From Vibrio parahaemolyticus (GTDB lineage: Bacteria; Pseudomonadota; Gammaproteobacteria; Enterobacterales; Vibrionaceae), in contig NZ_UHIL01000002.1 of the NCBI RefSeq assembly GCF_900460535.1, forward strand, positions 434,001-498,000: a stretch of DNA of 64,000 nt. Reading direction: 5' to 3'. The notes beneath the pieces are model-generated. The model did no database searches. It saw only the letters and a program-made list of their open reading frames with translations, and was not told the DNA's origin. Shown here piece after piece: positions 63,715-64,000 of the stretch. The position numbers were made by a program, and so were the translations under genes. The number at the start of each line of letters is the position of its first letter. The stretch's first letter is position 1.

Positions 63715-64000
63715 TTACTTCACAACAATTGTGATGGTTGCAACTGGATTTAACCAACGATGATGACTGCTATCGAGATCACTCTTGCCACCAGCTGGAT
63801 CGCTGTCACCCAAATTACCCGGATGAATGTGAACCTTGTCGTTGCTCACCGCCGTTTCTACGCCAGTACCACCGCTACCGAAGGTAATAAAAGGAGGATT
63901 AGGAATGCTGGACGCTAACTCATCGTTCGCTTCAGTGCCCGCGTCGTAACTGTTCAAGGTCGCTTTGTAAGTGCCCGCTTCGGTTGGAATTTTCCAACTG
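63715..64000 (-). CDS. Spondin-domain protein, C-terminal part (runs off the window)
   Basis: The reading frame enters from the right edge (SWKIPTEAGTYKATLNSYDAG) and ends at 63715, giving 94 residues. It parallels the neighbouring spondin protein: YDAGTEANDELASSIPNP, HPGNLGDSDPAG and the ending HRWLNPVATITIVVK. It is therefore a paralogue made by tandem duplication. The N-terminus is not in the window. The apparent internal start at 63957 (TTG) is not a real start. Confidence 0.8.
   Translation of the reverse strand, partial: SWKIPTEAGTYKATLNSYDAGTEANDELASSIPNPPFITFGSGGTGVETAVSNDKVHIHPGNLGDSDPAGGKSDLDSSHHRWLNPVATITIVVK

Noticed and set aside
1..64000. tRNA, rRNA, CRISPR, integron attC sites and prophage genes
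   Set aside because: No tRNA-like clover-leaf, regularly spaced repeats, integrase or phage structural gene was recognised anywhere in the window.

Overview
The window looks like a piece of the second chromosome of a Vibrio of the Harveyi clade, most likely V. parahaemolyticus or a close relative such as V. alginolyticus. The strongest marker is an intact scrABC operon (54912-59635), known from V. parahaemolyticus swarming control. The order deoD / DUF523-DUF1722 / MerR / photolyase / L,D-transpeptidase / Lpp / DEAD-box helicase also matches, from memory, a block near the start of V. cholerae chromosome 2. No rRNA, tRNA, CRISPR array, insertion sequence or prophage was recognised, and the genes look like settled chromosomal genes.

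Layout. 1-6760: a minus-strand operon behind a Fur-box-like site, coding for a periplasmic S9 oligopeptidase, a TonB-dependent receptor, a secreted zinc metallopeptidase with a GlyGly-CTERM tail, and a lipoprotein that runs off the window. 7012-14411: helicase; Lpp facing the L,D-transpeptidase that may anchor it; a probable light-response operon (DUF523-DUF1722, MerR/LitR-like regulator, photolyase) behind two perfect inverted-repeat operators; deoD. 14480-19164: a zinc-ribbon protein with transposase-like features and two overlapping TPR genes, the first ending in a degenerate GGDEF domain and the second in an intact one. 19410-24388: a DUF3302/HlyD pair and a complete ECF-type vitamin transporter. 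24471-30560: MFS protein, napGH behind NarP and FNR-like sites, acetyltransferases, a small-molecule kinase-like protein and a PilZ protein. 30684-39583: chemotaxis receptor, Lon-like protease, fused peptide-ABC ATPase and prolyl endopeptidase. 39699-46504: LysR regulator with L-lactate permease and dehydrogenase, XRE regulator, MscS channel and alpha-carbonic anhydrase. 46646-51896: archaic chaperone-usher (Csu-type) pilus operon. 52309-54699: threonine catabolism (kbl, tdh). 54912-59635: scrABC. 60181-64000: sodC, a two-component system and two spondin-domain proteins.

Two themes recur. Cyclic-di-GMP and surface life: TPR-GGDEF, PilZ, ScrC (GGDEF-EAL) and Csu pili lie within about 43 kb. 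Nutrient capture: the iron-linked receptor/peptidase operon, the ECF importer, lactate uptake and peptide-ABC ATPase. The best candidate for an under-described system is the first operon, where a secreted protease, an outer-membrane receptor and a periplasmic peptidase share one probable iron-controlled transcript. That arrangement recalls TonB-dependent import and digestion of host iron proteins.

All names rest on reading motifs and remembered family features. No search was run. Several starts were moved from the longest reading frame to the codon with the best ribosome binding site; each case is stated.
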